Notes: a model not told the origin generated them from the sequence alone. Shown: positions 27,161 to 39,905, counted from the first letter of the stretch. The stretch is 64,000 bases of DNA from Monosporascus cannonballus (GCA_004154925.1 QJNS01000209.1:62001-126000), one strand, 5' to 3'. Program-made: numbers and translations.

Positions 27161-27622
27161 TTTATTAAAATTTTTTACTAATAATACCAAAATTGATAAA
27201 AATAAAGGTTTTTTAATTAATAAATAATTAATCGGTAAATTTAAAATTAAACGAATTAAAAACAAATACGGCTTCTATTAATATAACTTTAACAACCTTT
27301 AATTTAACCTATTTCTTTTAACGTTTTAACTTATTTAACCTTTTTAAAAAACGAAATTCGCAAAATAACTTATATATTACATAATCGGCCTATTGCTTTT
27401 CTTATTTTCGAAAATAACAAACCTTAATTTGCATTTATTACGGTTTTTTTTAACTTTTTTAAATTTTATTTTAATCTTAATATAATTAAAAACGAATTGT
27501 TTTAATTTGAAAAATGGAAAAACTATTAATGTCGTAAAGAACTTAATTTCGGGCTTTATATTTTTTGTATTAAAAGAAATCCGACAGAAAATTACGATAA
27601 AATAATAATCTACGATAAACAT
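27158..27622 (-). pseudogene. Opposite-strand ORF relic of copy A
   Basis: A minus-strand frame stays in one phase from 27622 to about 27158 and beyond. It holds a long Lys-rich stretch (KIKIKFKKVKKNRNKCK) and the region corresponding to the C-terminal half of the opposite-strand frames at 19841-20461 and 50221-50829. The stop that closes those frames next to the chromodomain is lost here. The Cys motif could not be aligned with confidence in this copy. Confidence 0.4.
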
Positions 27623-27792
27623 AATACGAATACATAAATATATTTACGGTTCGAAAAATAATAAATTTAAATAAATTATTTCGTTTTTTCGTTTTTTTTG
27701 TTAATTAATTTTTAAATAGAATCCGATATAATGGCAAAAAAAGATTTATATAAAAAATATTTTTTTGGAATAAAAATTATGAAAAAAAATTA

Positions 27793-28127
27793 TACTATAA
27801 CTAAATAAATTACGGTTTCGGGAAACAATCGGAACAAAAAAATAATAATGTTATAAATTTCGAATTACGAAATAGTTTAACAGGATCGATCGTAAAGCCC
27901 ATAAGTGCAGGCTTAACGAGAATAAAAAAACTAAGTATATTACGTTTATTATTTCTATAATTTAAATAACTTTAACTTATAATATAATATTATTACTTAT
28001 GGCATCCTTGGTATTATAAGACGTAATATAATTATTATATTTATTACTCAGAATCTTAAAATACTCCTATCAACATAAACCTGTACGACTAAGGTTTAAT
28101 AGTTGGTTAAACCCTCTAGCCGTCACA
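27793..28127 (+). repeat. 3' LTR of copy A (type III)
   Basis: About 335 bp from TACTATAAC to CCGTCACA. It resembles the LTR at 20551-20939 in U3 and all LTRs in the last 150 bases. It does not match the type I LTR found at the 5' end of copy A, so A has mismatched ends. Confidence 0.78.
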
Positions 28128-28732
28128 AATTGAGTAAAAATAGGTTATCGGCGAACCAGCGAAAAAAATGGTTTTTCCTAGCAAAAGTAATAAATAATGG
28201 TAAAGCCTAGCCTTAAATATTACCGGCTTATATTTTTATAAACCATTTCCGATTTTCTTATTAGGTTTATTTATGTTTTTGACGTTTTTAACGTTAATAA
28301 TAACTATGCTTACTATTATAAAAAACTTTATTAAAAATTCCATTTGGTCCAAGTTATAAATATCCTTTTTTTACGATATTATATTTTGCGGTTATAGCCC
28401 GCATAAGCTTAAATTACTTCCGAAATATTTCTAGATTTTTAGGTGAAATCTTTAAATAAAATACAGATTAATTTAAACATGTTTTTAAATTTTTTAGCCG
28501 TTCAGTAAAGTTTTAAACTTAGTTAACTTTAAATCGTATTGCGAGGTTTTACGTAAATAGCAAATTCGCTATATTTTTAACCTACTAAAGCAGAATAAAA
28601 TACGTTTGCGCATTTAAATTAAAAATCTTTTCGACAATCGATTTTTTTCCCATCGGCGTTAAGTTTTATAAAAAAGGGATAATATGGGCTCGGACGTGTA
28701 TACCGTTATATAGCGTTTTTAGAGTGGAATAT
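28128..28732 (-). mobile_element. Fot1/Pogo DNA transposon P2, inner part
   Basis: Read on the minus strand this stretch aligns base by base with the transposase region of the full element at 59978-61844, for about 600 bases. It includes the block around the first catalytic Asp (DIYNLDQMEFLI, 28334-28366), where the family has a DETGF-type motif, and the LLLLGKT block. It is cut at 28127 by the LTR of copy A and at 28732 by the LTR of element F. The rest of its 5' end is at 35995-36202. Confidence 0.75.
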
Positions 28733-29161
28733 TATTACGTTCAGAAGGAACTCCACTAGGCCCAAAGGAGGCCCAGGAAGTTGGAAACGTTCGGGATCTC
28801 CACCTTCTATCGGATAAACCTCGGGTCTTTGTCAATCTCCAGAGATACCAGGAGATTCGTAAACGATAGATATTATGGTTTCTCGAAATCCCCAGAAACC
28901 ATAAAAAATATAAAGAATAAGAAAGATATATAAGGTTTGGGTTTTTTATATAAATAATTATTTATTTAATTTCGTTCCTTAGTTATTAATTTATACTTTT
29001 AATTAAAAGTAATTATATTGTTTTTTAATTAAGGGAAAAATATTTAAATCTTTTTAACGAATAAATTATTAAATTATTTTTCGTTTTATTATTATTTATA
29101 AATCAAAACGTTTTTAAATACTGCTTATACTTCCAGATAAATATATAATAAATTCGTTATA
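28733..29161 (+). repeat. 5' LTR of F
   Basis: 429 bp, TATTACGTTCAG to CGTTATA. It is nearly identical to 35565-35994 over the first 200 bases, and the remaining differences are mostly transitions. Confidence 0.92.
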
Positions 29162-30600
29162 TTTTAATAATCTTTTAATTAATAGTCGATAAATGGTTTA
29201 AAGTTTAATTGGATATAAGCTTTTTTGAACTTAATGCAAATAATAACATAAAATAATATTCAGAAAATAAATAATATATTTAATCCCCGTTATTAATTAA
29301 TAAAAGATTAATAATAAGATTAAACGATATATTATTTATTAAAGAAGTTTTCCAGCTGATAAATAATATAATATTCTTTATTATTAAATCTTAAGGAAAC
29401 CCTTTTTCCTTTTAATTTTAGGAATAGCTTTTACCTGTAAAGGAAATAATTAAGGTGTAAGGAAATAAAATAAGTGAAAAGGAAAAAAAATATCCGGCTG
29501 GAAAATAGAAAAAAAAGGTATTAAAGCGTTTAATTAAAGAAAAAAAACTTATTATGGAAAACCGATTGGACCTTTTGGCCCAAGAGGTTAAAAGCCTAAA
29601 AAAAAAGAATATTCGGTTTGCCAAAAAAAGAAAACCGGCTTTTCCATAATTTGGCTTTCTAAAGGGACGAAACTAAGGGGCTGGTTACCGACCACCTTCG
29701 TTAAACATAAGATAAATACCAGAAAGAACTTCGATTTTATTATTGTTCGGCGCAAACCGGATACGGAAAGGAATTGTTTTACCCCTTAGTTATTACGGAA
29801 TGCTAGACGTTAAGGGCTATAAGCTAATTCCCCCTAAGCCCTATGATAAATTAAAAAACCTTAATAAATTTTTGGTTTAGGCCAGATTTTACCTTAAGTT
29901 TTACGAAAGTTTTTTAACGGAAAATTATTAGAAGGTAATAGCTATCTTTTAGTTATTAACCGGACAAATCCGGAAATGGTTCGAACCTATTTTAACGGAT
30001 TATTTTGAAAAATATTTAAAAAAATTTTTAAACCTTATTAATTATGTTTTTGGTAAATACTGTTATTTTGAAAAACGAATACGGGTTTTATTCGGAAATC
30101 TTAATAAGGAATAATATATAATTAAATAATTTTATTTTTTTTGCCAAATTAAGTTAACGTTTAAATATACGACCGAATTTAACGGTTTAGTAGTTATTTT
30201 AAATTTATCCGAAAATGCGTTATTTTATCTTTATTATAACGGCCTAAAGCCTTAAATTAAGGACAAAATGTACATAAAACCTAAAATAGGATTTTTTGCA
30301 AAATATACCGATAAGGTTATTATTGCCAACCGTCGCACCTTTAATCGGTACTTTAAAAAGAAAGGAACCGGCAAACGAAATAACGATAAGGGCTTTAGCA
30401 GCCGAATTAAGAAAGATAAAGGTAAACCTTAAAAGAAAGCGAATTCCGTTTTTAAAAAGCCTAAGAAAAACAAATCCAAAATAGAATATTTTAACTATAG
30501 CAAAAAAGGATATTTCAAAAGCAAATGCCGCTTTTCCGCTAAGAGGAATTCCAAGAAAAAAAAATTCCTTAACCCTAGAAGAAAGTTAAAATAACCGAAT
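29162..30600 (+). pseudogene. gag relic of F
   Basis: After a leader of about 250 bases, a gag reading with a Lys-rich start (about 29480-29640) and a capsid part (about 29880-30240) leads to a nucleocapsid knuckle at 30487-30528. There the first two Cys and the His are Tyr (TAT) and the last Cys (TGC at 30526) is kept. The retention of one Cys beside three single-transition changes is a textbook RIP trace. Lys- and Ser-rich tail sequences follow. Confidence 0.82.
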
Positions 30601-31379
30601 AAAAAACCGACAGTAAGGCAAAAAAAAAGGAAAAAGAAATTAATTCGATTTTTTCCCAGCCAGAATTTATTATTATTATAATTATTTAAATTCCGAACGA
30701 TATCCCAAAGTACGAAAATTATTTAGTTTGCTAAGATTTTAAGGTTAAAACCTATAAGTATTACTTAGGATAAACGGCTTCCAGAATAATTATAAAGCTA
30801 GGATATTAGTATTACCTTAATTCCCAGAAATATAAGATATATATAAAGGACGGTTAGTTTCGACTAAATACCAGTAATTATAAATAGTTATCCCCGGAGT
30901 TCTATAAGCTTTTAAAATATATTATTTATCAAAAAGCGTTATCGGTAAACCTTTATAACTTGTTATATTTTACCGCCTGCTATCAAAATAATTATTTCGT
31001 TTATTTCCGAACCAAAAAAAATAATAATTTTTGGCCCGAATAAAATAATAAAACCTTTATTGAATTAAATAATAAATACCGATATATATAAACCTTATAA
31101 TAATTAGAATATCTAAGGTTTTATTATATATACTTTAAGTTAAAACGGAGTCAAAAACCTATACCGCAAGGATGTTTATGTTATTTTCCGATATTTTACG
31201 TTTAATATAAATTCTTAAACATGGGAACACCTTTTTTAGAGAATTATTTTTTTATTTCCATAACTTAAAAAATACAAAACCAAAGGATAAATTAAGAAAA
31301 AAACCAGATTTTAAAGCCTTAATGCAAATACGGCAAAAAAATATGGTTCCGGTGCAAAAATAACTAATATACCAAATAT

Positions 31380-34300
31380 GCTATTAAAAAAGTTCGCGAA
31401 TAGAAATTCGCTTAAATCGGAAATTATTAAAAATCAAAAAATTATAAAGGCTTTCGAAATTAAAGTATCGAAAAGTCTTAATTAATAAAACCTTATGCGA
31501 AATAACGAAAAAAACGCGTAACCAGATTAAGATCTTTTTCCGATATAAAGGTAAAGTGCTTAAGGTTATAATTAATTCCGGAATAAAAAGTAATTTCATT
31601 TTTCCCGTAATAACGGAAAAATATTAAATTCCCTAAAAATATAAGTTAAAGTTTTACAAATTGCGTACGGTGGACGGCAGCTTATTTACTTACGAAAATG
31701 GACGAGTTTTTCGGGAAATTAAAAAATTTCCCGTACAGATTTAAAGATACCAAAAATAAATTTCGCTAAATATTACCGATATTTCCGGATACGATATTAT
31801 TTTGGGAATATTATAACTTAGATTTAGTAATTTATATATTAACTGGAAATATTAAATACTTTTATAAAAAAATAAGCTACCCAAGGAAAATAACTAAGAA
31901 ATTTGCTATATTATTAAAGAAATCCAGATTATAAACTAATTTTCTATAATATTATTTGAATATCGACTGTTCAAAAAATTGTTTAAAAATTAAAAAAACC
32001 ATAAGTTATTACCTTATAATTAATAAAATCACAGAATATTTATTAAGGAAGGATACCATTTTAAATTTCACAAGATTTATTATATAAACCCTAATAAATC
32101 GAAAGCTTTATGGAAAAGTATTTAATTCGACTTAAAAAAAGGATACATCTAACCTTTTAATTCCTTAACTAGATATCCCGTTCTTATGGTACCAAAGACT
32201 AAAGATAGAAAGCAAAAAATTAACGAAAACGGAAACCTGGTTTTCAGAAAAGTAATCGATTATAAATAATTAAACGATATTACGATTAAAAACGGATATC
32301 TTTTAACCTTTATAAATACGTTAAAAAAGAACGTTAGCAAGGCAAAATAATTTATTGTACTTAACTTTCGAAACGGTTATTACTGTATCAAAATAGTTAA
32401 AAGAAAAAAATGAAAAACGTTATTTAGAATAATATATGGATTTTACGAATACAAAATAATACCCATGGGATTTATTAATGCTTTTATTAATTTTTAACGC
32501 CTAGTTATAATTACATTCAGGAAGTTTCTGGATAAGTTTGTATTTGTTTACCTTAATAATATCTTTATTTACTCCGAAATTTTGGAAAAATACAAGAAAT
32601 ACGTCGCCCAAGTGCTTAGGATTTTAAACGAGGTAAACATCTAAGTTAACCTAATTAAAAGCGTATAACATACGTAAAAGCTAGATTTTCTGGGATACAT
32701 TTTCACCCCCGGCCAAATTCAGATTTAACGTTTTAAGATAGAAATAATTAAGGATTAACTTATTTTTAATAAGGCGACCGTTATAAATATTTGGCAGATT
32801 TTAGGATTTACGGATTACGTATGCGGCTTAATTAAGGGATATAGAAATATAATTAAGCTTTTAACGAAATTTATTATTAAGGAATACGTTAGGAAAAAAT
32901 TCGAATTTTCAGAAAAAATAAAAGAAGCGTTCCGGGAATTAAAAAAAGCAATTATTAACGGATTTATCGTAAAAATGCTAAATCCAGATAAAACGAAACG
33001 ATTAAAAACAGATATTTTAGAATATGCCCTGGATGCAGTTTTGAAACAATAAAAAAGTAACGGCAAATAATACTTAATAGCATATTACTTTAAAGCATTC
33101 CGAAATGTAAAATTTAGATATTAAATTTACGACAAAAAGTTATTGGCAATTATTAATACTTTTAAGGAATAGGAACTTTTCTTTAACGGAACAAAAAAAT
33201 CCTTCGACATTTATTTTAATTACAAAAATCTTACGCGATTTATGAAAACCTAAAAACTAAATAAACAATATAAAAAATAATGGATTTTTTTGTCCAGATT
33301 TAACTCTAAGATATATTATATTAAAAAAAAGGAAAATATTTAAGCGGATATTTTTAATCGCAAAAGAAATTATAATTCCAAAATTCCCAAAAAAATATGC
33401 AAATATTATAATATAATAAAAATGGAATTATATATTTATATAAAATAATAAAAAGACTAATTACCGAACTATTAATACGGTTCCAGAATTCCTACGATGC
33501 AAAAAAATAAAAGGAAATTTAACAACTAAAAAGATAACCCAAAAATCAATTACTATATTATGGCAAAATCTATATTCTTAAGGATTAATAAAAATAATTC
33601 GTAAAAGAATTCTATAAGAACTTATTATATAGATATTAAGGAATCTTTAAGATTACCCGACGGCTGTAAGAAAAATATAACTTCTTTAAGTTACGCCATA
33701 TAGTTAAAATAATTATTAAGAATTATAACGTTTATAATAAGGTTAAGGCAATACGCCATAAGCCTTACGGGCTTTTACAACTTACCGATATTCCTAACAA
33801 AATATGGAATACCATAACTTGGGATTTTATTATTAGCTTACCTTTATCTAAAAACCTAATTACTGGAATTAAATACGACGGAATATAGGTAATTATTAAT
33901 AAATTTACCAAATATGGGTATTTTTTACCTTTTAAAAAAATGCAACGGCAGAATAATTAACTTACGCCTTTATTAAATAATACCTTAACAAATATGGAAT
34001 ACTTAAAAAAATCGTTTTAAATCGAAATACGTTATTTATTTCAAAATTCGGTACCAGCTTTTTCAAATAAATTGGTATTAACTTCAAATTTTCAATAACG
34101 TATTATCTTTAAACGGATAACTAAACCGAAAAATTAAACCAAATCCTAAAATAATATTTGCGAAATTACGTAAATTATTAATAAGATAATTAAGTAAAAC
34201 TTTGATTATTAATACAAATCGCTTATAATATATTAATTAACGAAAATATGGGCGTATCCCCTTATATAACTGAATACGGATATAATATAAAAATAAAACG

Positions 34301-34870
34301 ACCCAAATAATTACTTAACAAAATACTAAAAATTATTACGATTACCTTAAAAGTAAAAATATTAATTATAAAGATTAAAACGATCTAGGCCCGTTTTTAA
34401 AATAAATTGCGATTTTTTTAACGACGGATAACCTAATATTACAATAAGAAAAATATTAAAGAACTAATTTTAGCGAAAGGAAATAAGGTTTACCTGTTAC
34501 GCCAAAAATAAAACGTAATTTCGAATATTTTATAAATTAAAATAAAAAAACCTAATAATAAACTTAATTTTAAAAAGTTTAAACCGTTCAAAATTAACGA
34601 AATTATTTCCAAAATTAATTACAAATTATTATTACCCAAAAACATAAAGATATACCTTATTTTCCATATTTTTTTACTTAAATTAATACCTAAGAATGCC
34701 CCATTAAAAATAAACCTAGAACTTGAAAAAAAACTTTGACGAATACGGAGTTAAACAAATACTAAATTTTAAAATGGTTAAAAAAAAATCTAATACCTAA
34801 TTAAATAGGAAAAATATTTACATAAAGAAAATACGTAAAAACCACTTAATTATTTAATAAATACGATAAA
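31380..34870 (+). pseudogene. pol relic of F
   Basis: The protease has its active site at 31571-31582, reading I-N-S-G for the usual DSG, and the flap-distal block YDIILG at about 31785. RT and RNase H (about 32100-33370) stay in one frame for about 1.25 kb. The RT active site Y-L-N-N at 32549-32560 has both catalytic Asp changed to Asn. RNase H keeps YDKKLLAI and the DHKNL-type block. Integrase (about 33580-34330) keeps RHKPYGLLQ, the first catalytic Asp in WDF at 33820-33828 and the linker. The GPF/Y-type module and chromodomain (about 34735-34870) follow after a small frameshift near 34790. Most stops replace Trp or Gln. Confidence 0.92.
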
Positions 34871-35550
34871 CCTGGTTAAAACGTTTTACCGCCAAAATCC
34901 TAACCGACCGTTTTTAATACGGCTAAGGTTATAAGCGATAACGGTCCCTTACTTAAATTAACCCTTACGGCGTTCCAATCGAAAAAAGTAAATACCTTTA
35001 TTAACGCATTTAACTTTAAAACAAATTATATTTGCTCCTTTTTTTTACGATCTTTTTCTGCATTTAATTTTTCTTATTTTTTTAATTTATCCATATTTTT
35101 AAGCCCTTTTTGAATAAACGATATCCTTTTAGAATATAACTATTTAAATTAACGATTTAACCGAATAATGCGATTAGATAATTCTTAAAGCTATTAAATA
35201 ATTAAACGTTTTTTTCAATTTATCCGGAATTTTTCGGCCCGGATATTTTTAAACAATAAAAGCGAAATATAATTTTTATCGTAAAATTAAATATTGGCTG
35301 CTAAATAATTTTAATAACTTTTTTAACTTTTTAATATTTTGTAAAAAAGCTTTTTTTCGAAATAACGCGTATACGGCATAATTTCGAAATCAAATTAAAA
35401 AATCGACTTAATTAATTCGTAACAATTTTTAATAAAAAATTTAATGCGTTTTCGAAATTTGTCCGATATGGTTAAATATAATATTATAACGCAAAGAAGA
35501 AAAAAAAGTTAAGGACTTACTTTTTTTATCTTTAGGGACAAAAATCCTGG

Positions 35551-35564
35551 AAAGGAAGGAATAA
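35551..35564 (+). other. Polypurine tract of F
   Basis: A purine-rich run (AAAGGAAGGAATAA) directly before the 3' LTR, the expected primer site for plus-strand DNA synthesis. A near copy (AAAGAAGAAATAA) precedes the LTR at 53792, which supports both LTR borders. Confidence 0.7.
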
Positions 35565-35994
35565 TATTACGTTCAGAAGGAACTCCACTAGGCCCAAAGG
35601 AGGCCCAGGAAGTTGGAAACGTTCGGGATCTCCACCTTCCATCGGATAAACCTCGGGTTTCTGTTAATCTCCAGAGATACCAGGAAATTCGTGGACGATA
35701 AATACCATGGTTTCTCGAGATCCCCAGAAACCATAAAAGATATAAAGGATAAAAAGGATATATAAGGTTTGGATCTCCTATATAAATAATTACCTACTTA
35801 ATTTCGTTCCTTAATTATTAATTTAAGCTTTTAGTTAAAGATAATTATACCGTTTTTTAATTAAAGGAAAAGTACTTAAATCTCTTTAACGAATAAATCA
35901 CTAAATTATTCCTCGCCTTATTGTTACCTGCAAATCAAGACCCTTTTTGGATACTGCTCATACCTCCAGGTGGATGTATAACAGGTTCGTTACA
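35565..35994 (+). repeat. 3' LTR of F
   Basis: 430 bp, TATTACGTTCAG to CGTTACA, followed by the target duplication AATAT. It is less mutated than the 5' LTR at its right end. Confidence 0.92.
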
Positions 35995-36202
35995 AATATA
36001 GGATATTATATAGAACCAAACTTTCTACAACGAATTTTCGGGTAATTCTTCTTAGCTTAAACGGTTAGCTTTATTTTCGGTTTTTTGTAAGCCGTTCTAT
36101 ATTATGGTTATTAAGTAATAAGTAATTAAAATCGGAGGGTAAAATTATTACAAGAAAATGTCCAGCTTATTTAGGTGTCCAGCTTATATATTTAGTACAT
36201 TA
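35995..36202 (-). mobile_element. Fot1/Pogo DNA transposon P2, 5' end
   Basis: Right of element F the P2 transposon continues. The minus-strand sequence aligns with the leader of the full copy at 59978. It ends at about 36202 in a degenerate terminal inverted repeat (TTTAGTACATTA against TGTAGTACGTTA in the other copy). The outer 45 bases of the repeat are poorly conserved, so the border is approximate. Confidence 0.5.
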
Positions 36203-37240
36203 AAGCTTTTTTACGGTAACAAAACTTTTTAATATTGTGACGAATATAGCGATAAAAATATAATAATGTATCAAATCGAGATATTAAAATATTATAATTA
36301 AAATAATACCTTATAACGTTATTTTTAAGACGGCTTGCCCGTTTCCGGAAATGATGGCCTCGACACTCCAATTTTGGTAATTGCCGCATCGGGAAATTCT
36401 CGGCTTCTGGTTTACGACCCCGGCCATAAAAAGGTGATTCCTCCATATGTACTTTTCAAGTTCCTTTCAAGTTCCTCTTGTACCTCTTTTTTTACCACTG
36501 CTTAACCGCGTTGTTATTTGTTTTAACTTTTGTCGCTTTCCCTCCTTCCGTTTTGTCGCATAATGCTGGGGTAAGCAACTATTACGAATGATAATTATTT
36601 ATGATTATCTTTTTTTCCATAGATATTTATTAAGCAAATTCATATAATATTCGTACCCTTTCTATAATTAATGTTTATCCTTTAAATTTATTTAAGTAAC
36701 GCATACTTGCAGCTTATATAGTATGTTTCTTTATTACCTTCATGCAGACATAACGGTTAACATTATATCGGCGGATTTTTGCCGGATCTAAAAATATCTT
36801 TACTTTATCCCGTTTAATCCAAACGTTCATATCGTTATCCTTAATTACAGATAAGGAAATAACGGACCGAGCTATATGCCCAACCTGATATAATTCTTCC
36901 ATACCGGTTAGACAAGTTGGTCCGTATAGAAGCATAAGGTTCGATATAAACTTTAATCGCCACTTCGACGGACATTAAGGGAATAAATATTTAGTACGGG
37001 GTATCTTCCTCGCGTTTTGGGCGTTGCATAGCGTTTATATTTGCCTAAGTAGGCAAAAAGGTACATTATTATATTGCTACGTTACCAAATGAGAAAAGTT
37101 TTTCCCGCGGATAAAAAGATTTAACGAAAATTATAGTGGCCTGGAATAATCCGTATACCGCCCGAATAATGCCGAATAGGAACCTTAGTCGATGTTTAGG
37201 ATTTATTATGACAAGCATTAACTAACATTCTAAGATTAAG
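36203..37240. other. Less AT-rich block U, left part: no identified gene
   Basis: This stretch and what follows to 39515 have visibly more CpA, TpG and GC than the flanking elements. Short open stretches exist on both strands (minus 36192-36446 and 36714-36935; plus frame about 36734-37240 with only TAA and TAG stops). None matches a family I know. Two nearby copies of GTCCAGCTTAT lie at 36160-36186. Confidence 0.4.
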
Positions 37241-37545
37241 AGCCTACTTAAGAAACAAAACTTTTTTCCGAGAACCAACCCAGCCAGGGGCCTGGATATT
37301 CGGCTTTTTTAGTAGCCTTACTAAACCTGCTTATACGAAATGGAGTCTAGCTTCCCGACATGGGTTTTTCCGGAATCACCGTGATAAGTTGAGATGTATA
37401 CCATGTAAATAATATGGTAAAGTCGCAACGTCCGTTTTGGTAGGCGTCTCTCCTAGCCGCGTACTTAGGGCGATCGATGCCATAACGTAAAAAGGCTAAC
37501 GGGGGAAAGAGGTTGGTCATTCCGCATTATGCGGTTAGGGGTTAA

Positions 37546-39250
37546 GTGGAACCCTCCTACGTCGGCTATGAAAGCAACCTCTTTGGTAAGCCTTGGAAAT
37601 TCGAAACTTGGAAAGCGTTAAAAATATGGCAGGTAACCCCTTTTTACCCTATTGGGAAAAAACAAGTCCTTTCGGTAAAATGCCGTAAAACGTTTTACGT
37701 GTTACATTCAGCTCGACGGTGCCTGGATAACATACATCACGCCCAGGATTATTCGGTCTTTTTTTTAGCTATTGCTTGTTTTACCATCAATGAAGGGACG
37801 TTAGCTACCAAGGCTGCTTATACCCTTAAAGTACGGAAACCGTAATAGCTGGCAGGCTTTATGCGTCTTTGTCTCATGGCTTGGAAACGACGTATAGTTA
37901 CCCGGAGTCCAATAGTGCGGCTAGGGGTGTTCATAAGTAACATCCCTAATCCGGATTACGACGTTCTTATAATTATTGAATATTTTTACAAGGTTGGAAT
38001 AAGGGGTTTTCGAACCAGAAATATTTGCCGCGATAAGTCCCTGTTCCGACGCCAACAAAATTACTTTTTCGAGGAATTACGCCTTAACCGACGGTTAAAC
38101 AATCGGGCTTATTAATATCAACTCAGCCAACTTGTATACACGAAATAAATTATTTCTCTTAAATACGAGCGTATGAGAACATGCCTGCCAGGAACGGGCT
38201 GGTTAGCTTAGGGGCGGCGGTTTACAAGGTACCAAATATGCCTTACGGTGTAATCGGCGCAAGAAAAGTCTCGCCGTCGGAAAATCCGCGATAATATTGT
38301 TAATTCTGTCCGTATGATCCAGTTAAGGGTTAACTTCTACGTGGTGGCCAAGACGCGGCTAGGCCGCTATCCATCCTTAACCAATCGTGGAGCCGAAACT
38401 GGTAAGGAAAGTAGCAGGAAATTCCTTTTGGTCTTATTAGGAAAAGATACGTCTACCGATCTTATAATAGGTAAACGTTTTACGCGTTAAATCCAGCTTA
38501 ATTAACTTTGAAAAGACGTTAGTAACCGAGATAATCCATCCTTTGCCTCCGTCGTATCGATCATATCCCGCTATCAAGTTTCAGAGGGGATAAGGGCGGT
38601 ATTAATTACGAGAACCTGCGCCTTTAAAATAGGGAACTCACAATCCTGGGCGAGGGCATATTAGCGATCCTGCGTTACGATACCACGTATCTACGGAGAT
38701 TAATTACCCCGATTATACGATATCAGATAATCAAAAAAACATTAACGAATCCCGACAGAGCAAAAGGATACGCCTTAATATCGCAATGCGTCCGTGGCAG
38801 TAAGGATCGTACCTAATACACCAGTTGGTTCAGCGACCGGATACGGAAATAAAAAAATACGGATAATCCTGCTTTACTGCGAAAAAATTGCGAAAGGTAT
38901 ACCTATTCGCCCGGTAATTCCGATTATCCGTTTTAAGGATCTTCCTAGGATATAATATAACGAGAGGGGGAAGGATTTAGATTTTGGCAAAACCATAGAA
39001 GTAAAATATATAACCCGCTTTTCCCGATAAATCATAATTATCAAGAAAGGCTCAAAATCAGTTGTTTTCATTATTTTCGCCCAGCATGCCTAAGTTTATA
39101 TTTAAGCAATAGCAGCCACCGAAACCCAAGCAAAAAATAGCTACTTCCGCGTCACGGCAGCTTTCGCGAGAGAGTCCACCCGTAAACCCCTTACCTCAAA
39201 ACAATGTTATCCCTTAGATTAGTGGTAAAATAACGAGTAATAGCTATTCT
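37546..39250 (+). pseudogene. Unidentified decayed ORF, left of copia G
   Basis: One plus-strand phase holds stop-free runs of 98 codons (from 37546) and 88 codons (37849-38112), parted only by TAATAG. Runs of about 80 (to about 38486), 52 and 56 codons follow in the same phase as far as about 38950. No ATG is obvious at the start and the phase may open further left near 37260. The translated parts are rich in Arg, Ile and aromatic residues and I recognise no motif. About 40 in-frame stops, mostly TAA and TAG, are close to chance for this base composition overall, so reality rests on the long runs. It could be a RIP-damaged host gene, an unknown mobile element or an integrated foreign sequence. 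Confidence 0.4.
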
Positions 39251-39515
39251 AAAAGTAAGTCTTTTAATATATACTTAATAAACTTTATTAACCCTTTTTA
39301 TCAAAGCAAGATACCAAAATTTTAAACGGCGGCGATTTTTTTTAATACCGATCCAGCTCTATTCTTGTTTAACAAGGATAAGCTTATTAAGACCGGTATT
39401 AATAATTAAAAATCCGGCATTATGGGCTATTATCACTTTGCGAATTTCCCCTAAGCTGGCTTGCTAATTAAGTAGCTATATTTAACGTCTCGTAATGTAA
39501 ACGACAACAGAGATA
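39251..39515. other. Block U up to the copia insertion: no gene seen
   Basis: AT content rises again and stops are dense in all frames. The stretch ends with AGAGATA (39509-39515), the target-site copy on the left of element G. Confidence 0.4.
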
Positions 39516-39752
39516 TGAGACCCTGCATCACATACAGAAGCATATAACTGAAGAAAAGGTATATTAAAGGTTACATAACCTCTGGAAGGTCCTAGCTAGA
39601 GGGTGAGGGTAAGGAACCCTCCTTTTATAGACGTAAATATAGCTGTAATTAAGAGAAAAAGATACCGGGGGTGCATAAAGTAACCTTGTTTCAGTAAGTG
39701 ATTAAATTAAGCTAAGGTTTAGCTGTTTAATCGATTTCAGCTGGGTATGATA
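39516..39752 (-). repeat. 3' LTR of copia G
   Basis: About 237 bp, TGAGACCC on the left to GTATGATA on the right. It aligns with 45282-45514 along its length. Next to it (39753-39766) the minus strand shows a purine run with GAGGGGG, the polypurine tract, which fixes the inner border. Confidence 0.9.
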
Positions 39753-39905
39753 TACCCCCTCAGCTGTTAGGAATTAACAGCTAAAGTTTTTACGACATTA
39801 AACAATTGCCCAAAAAGGAAATACCGTGGTATTTAGGATAAAAATAAGGAAAATAAAAGGTCGAGAAGGTACGTTATAAAGCATTTTTTACGACGCATTT
39901 CCGAA

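Larger units (their letters stand above)
28733..35994 (+). mobile_element. Complete Ty3/gypsy chromovirus F (second family)
   Basis: A full element of 7262 bp with two LTRs and a perfect 5-bp target duplication AATAT (28728-28732 and 35995-35999). Its LTRs and proteins differ from the family at 1-28127. The order on the plus strand is LTR, gag with knuckle, protease, RT, RNase H, integrase, chromodomain, polypurine tract, LTR. It sits in the Fot1/Pogo relic P2. A 3' fragment of the same family is at 51264-54093. RIP stops are present but the frame is the best preserved of all gypsy copies here. Confidence 0.93.

Noticed and set aside
37240..38400. Possible large-subunit rRNA fragment because of the higher GC content
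   Set aside because: Comparison from memory with conserved blocks of fungal 28S rRNA gave no match on either strand.
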